Assembly (NCBI GenBank): GCA_017506865.1
Contig: JAFCMP010000517.1
Location: 558,001-622,000 of the forward strand
Length of the DNA stretch: 64,000 nt
Direction: 5' to 3'
DNA from: Tribonema minus
Lineage: Eukaryota; Sar; Xanthophyceae; Tribonematales; Tribonemataceae
Shown here piece by piece: positions 63,601-64,000 of the stretch. Under the pieces are notes generated by a model, which did no database searches, was not told the DNA's origin, and was given only the letters and a program-made list of their open reading frames with translations. Within the stretch, counting starts at the first letter, position 1. Every line of letters begins with the position of its first letter. Position numbers and translations under genes: made by a program.

Positions 63601-63907
63601 ATGCCTACTCAAACTAATTCAGAGCATTTGATGGCAAACAGGTCCTTTGCTCCATCATCGGGTCAACGTATGCGGCTGCAGGGCCTCACAGTTTGATGCA
63701 TGTAGCACAAACACTGCGGCAGCTGACAAGTGCAGTCAAAATCCTGCATGACAATGTGTGGCAGTGCTCGTTTAGTCAGCGCCCAGCATGACATTGACAG
63801 ATGTTTTGGTACTCACTTGTGCCGTGTGTTTGGTGTTGCAGTTGAACGAGACCATCGGCGCCTTCATCCTGTCCTGGTGCGCACTCATGATCAGGGAGCA
63901 GAACATG
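57627..63907 (+). CDS. MIP-family channel (aquaporin/aquaglyceroporin-like) with a long inserted loop; 3' end outside the window
   Basis: Eight exons are visible: 57,627-57,779, 57,942-58,013, 58,419-58,679, 59,283-59,381, 60,364-60,519, 61,680-61,864, 62,774-62,936 and 63,842-63,907. All phases agree (385 residues so far). Helix 1 is EWVAEMFAMTIFICIGTGVI and helix 2 GFGFIALAFGLLVA. The first half-helix reads GGISAVINPTVHLAR, with NPT in place of the usual NPA box (residues 68-70). Helix 3 is EALLLMLADFVGSFLGALL. Exons 4-7, about 250 hydrophilic residues, separate it from helix 4, NETIGAFILSWCALMI in exon 8. That loop (loop C) is normally only some 20-50 residues. Exon 8 ends in a GTGAGC donor, so helices 5-6 and the second NPA box lie beyond the window. 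The channel should conduct water or small neutral solutes; membrane location is unknown. Confidence 0.8.
59548..59564 (+). repeat. Interstitial telomere-like repeat
   Basis: TTAGGG repeats inside intron 4 of the MIP gene. Confidence 0.8.
60663..60752. repeat. Degenerate telomere-like cluster
   Basis: Mixed TAGGGTTAGGCC and CCTAACCCTGACCCTAA words on both strands, inside intron 5 of the MIP gene; partly palindromic (GGCCTAGGG). Confidence 0.8.
60954..60971 (-). repeat. Interstitial telomere-like repeat
   Basis: About three CCCTAA units (minus-strand orientation) in intron 5 of the MIP gene. Confidence 0.8.
61893..61939 (+). repeat. Interstitial telomere-like repeat
   Basis: Imperfect TTAGGG units starting about 30 bases after the exon 6 donor of the MIP gene. 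Confidence 0.75.
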
Positions 63908-64000
63908 GTGAGCATACACATGGCTGCTGTTTGAATGCAGAACATGGCATGCGCTCAGAACAGATGCATTAACAGATTGCAGCAGACTCAAAAGACGTAC

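Overview
The window is nuclear DNA from a eukaryotic microalga. Genes are split by many GT-AG introns, often 0.4 to 3 kb long, and coding exons are GC-rich against more neutral, TGCA-rich non-coding DNA. Two genes encode an N-terminal signal peptide followed by a Phe-led, Ser/Arg/Ala-rich transit-like segment (QSQA|FLGTP and GNS|FHAP). This is the bipartite plastid presequence of algae with a secondary, red-derived plastid, such as haptophytes, cryptophytes or ochrophytes. Interstitial TTAGGG repeats lie in several introns. I cannot name the species.

Layout. 1-11,530 is repeat-rich and gene-poor: a 360-bp dimeric satellite (1,816-2,640), a possible multi-exon unknown gene (3,140-5,326), two uncertain minus-strand reading frames (7,050-7,690 and 9,270-9,887) and a 306-bp tandem array (9,836-11,530). 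11,890-15,449 is a two-exon TMEM181/Wntless-like multi-pass membrane protein. 15,771-16,895 and 21,911-22,988 are two copies of a 1.1-kb segmental duplication carrying exons of a small zinc-binding protein; decayed coding-like sequence lies between them. 25,272-34,005 is an eight-exon gene for a 1,092-residue plastid-targeted Ala/Pro/Lys-rich protein with about nine spaced Gly-Leu/Phe-Phe-Gly motifs and a duplicated C-terminal module. 35,643-40,734 is a six-exon plastid glucose-6-phosphate 1-epimerase. 42,004-44,376 is actin on the minus strand, in four exons. 45,207-56,817 is a complete Ty3/gypsy-type LTR retrotransposon. 57,627 to the window edge is a MIP/aquaporin gene with an unusually long insert, continuing past the end.

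The most striking element is the retrotransposon. Between Gag and the aspartic protease, its Pol frame carries a C5 cytosine DNA methyltransferase with motifs I, IV, VI, VIII and a degenerate X. The integrase ends in a Tudor-like module. The element may therefore encode both a writer and a reader of chromatin state. Its LTRs differ by one substitution and one 9-bp indel, so insertion is recent, yet the reading frames show an in-frame TAG and two frame breaks. Retrotransposon-borne cytosine methyltransferases have been reported in other algae, so the class is known; this copy and its Tudor-like tail deserve attention.

The host genes do not form an obvious pathway. The two plastid genes are neighbours on the same strand: a disordered, sticker-and-spacer protein that could be a plastid condensate (for example pyrenoid) linker, and an epimerase of hexose-phosphate metabolism. 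All splice sites given were chosen by hand from GT-AG consensus, phase and family similarity; none is confirmed by transcripts.
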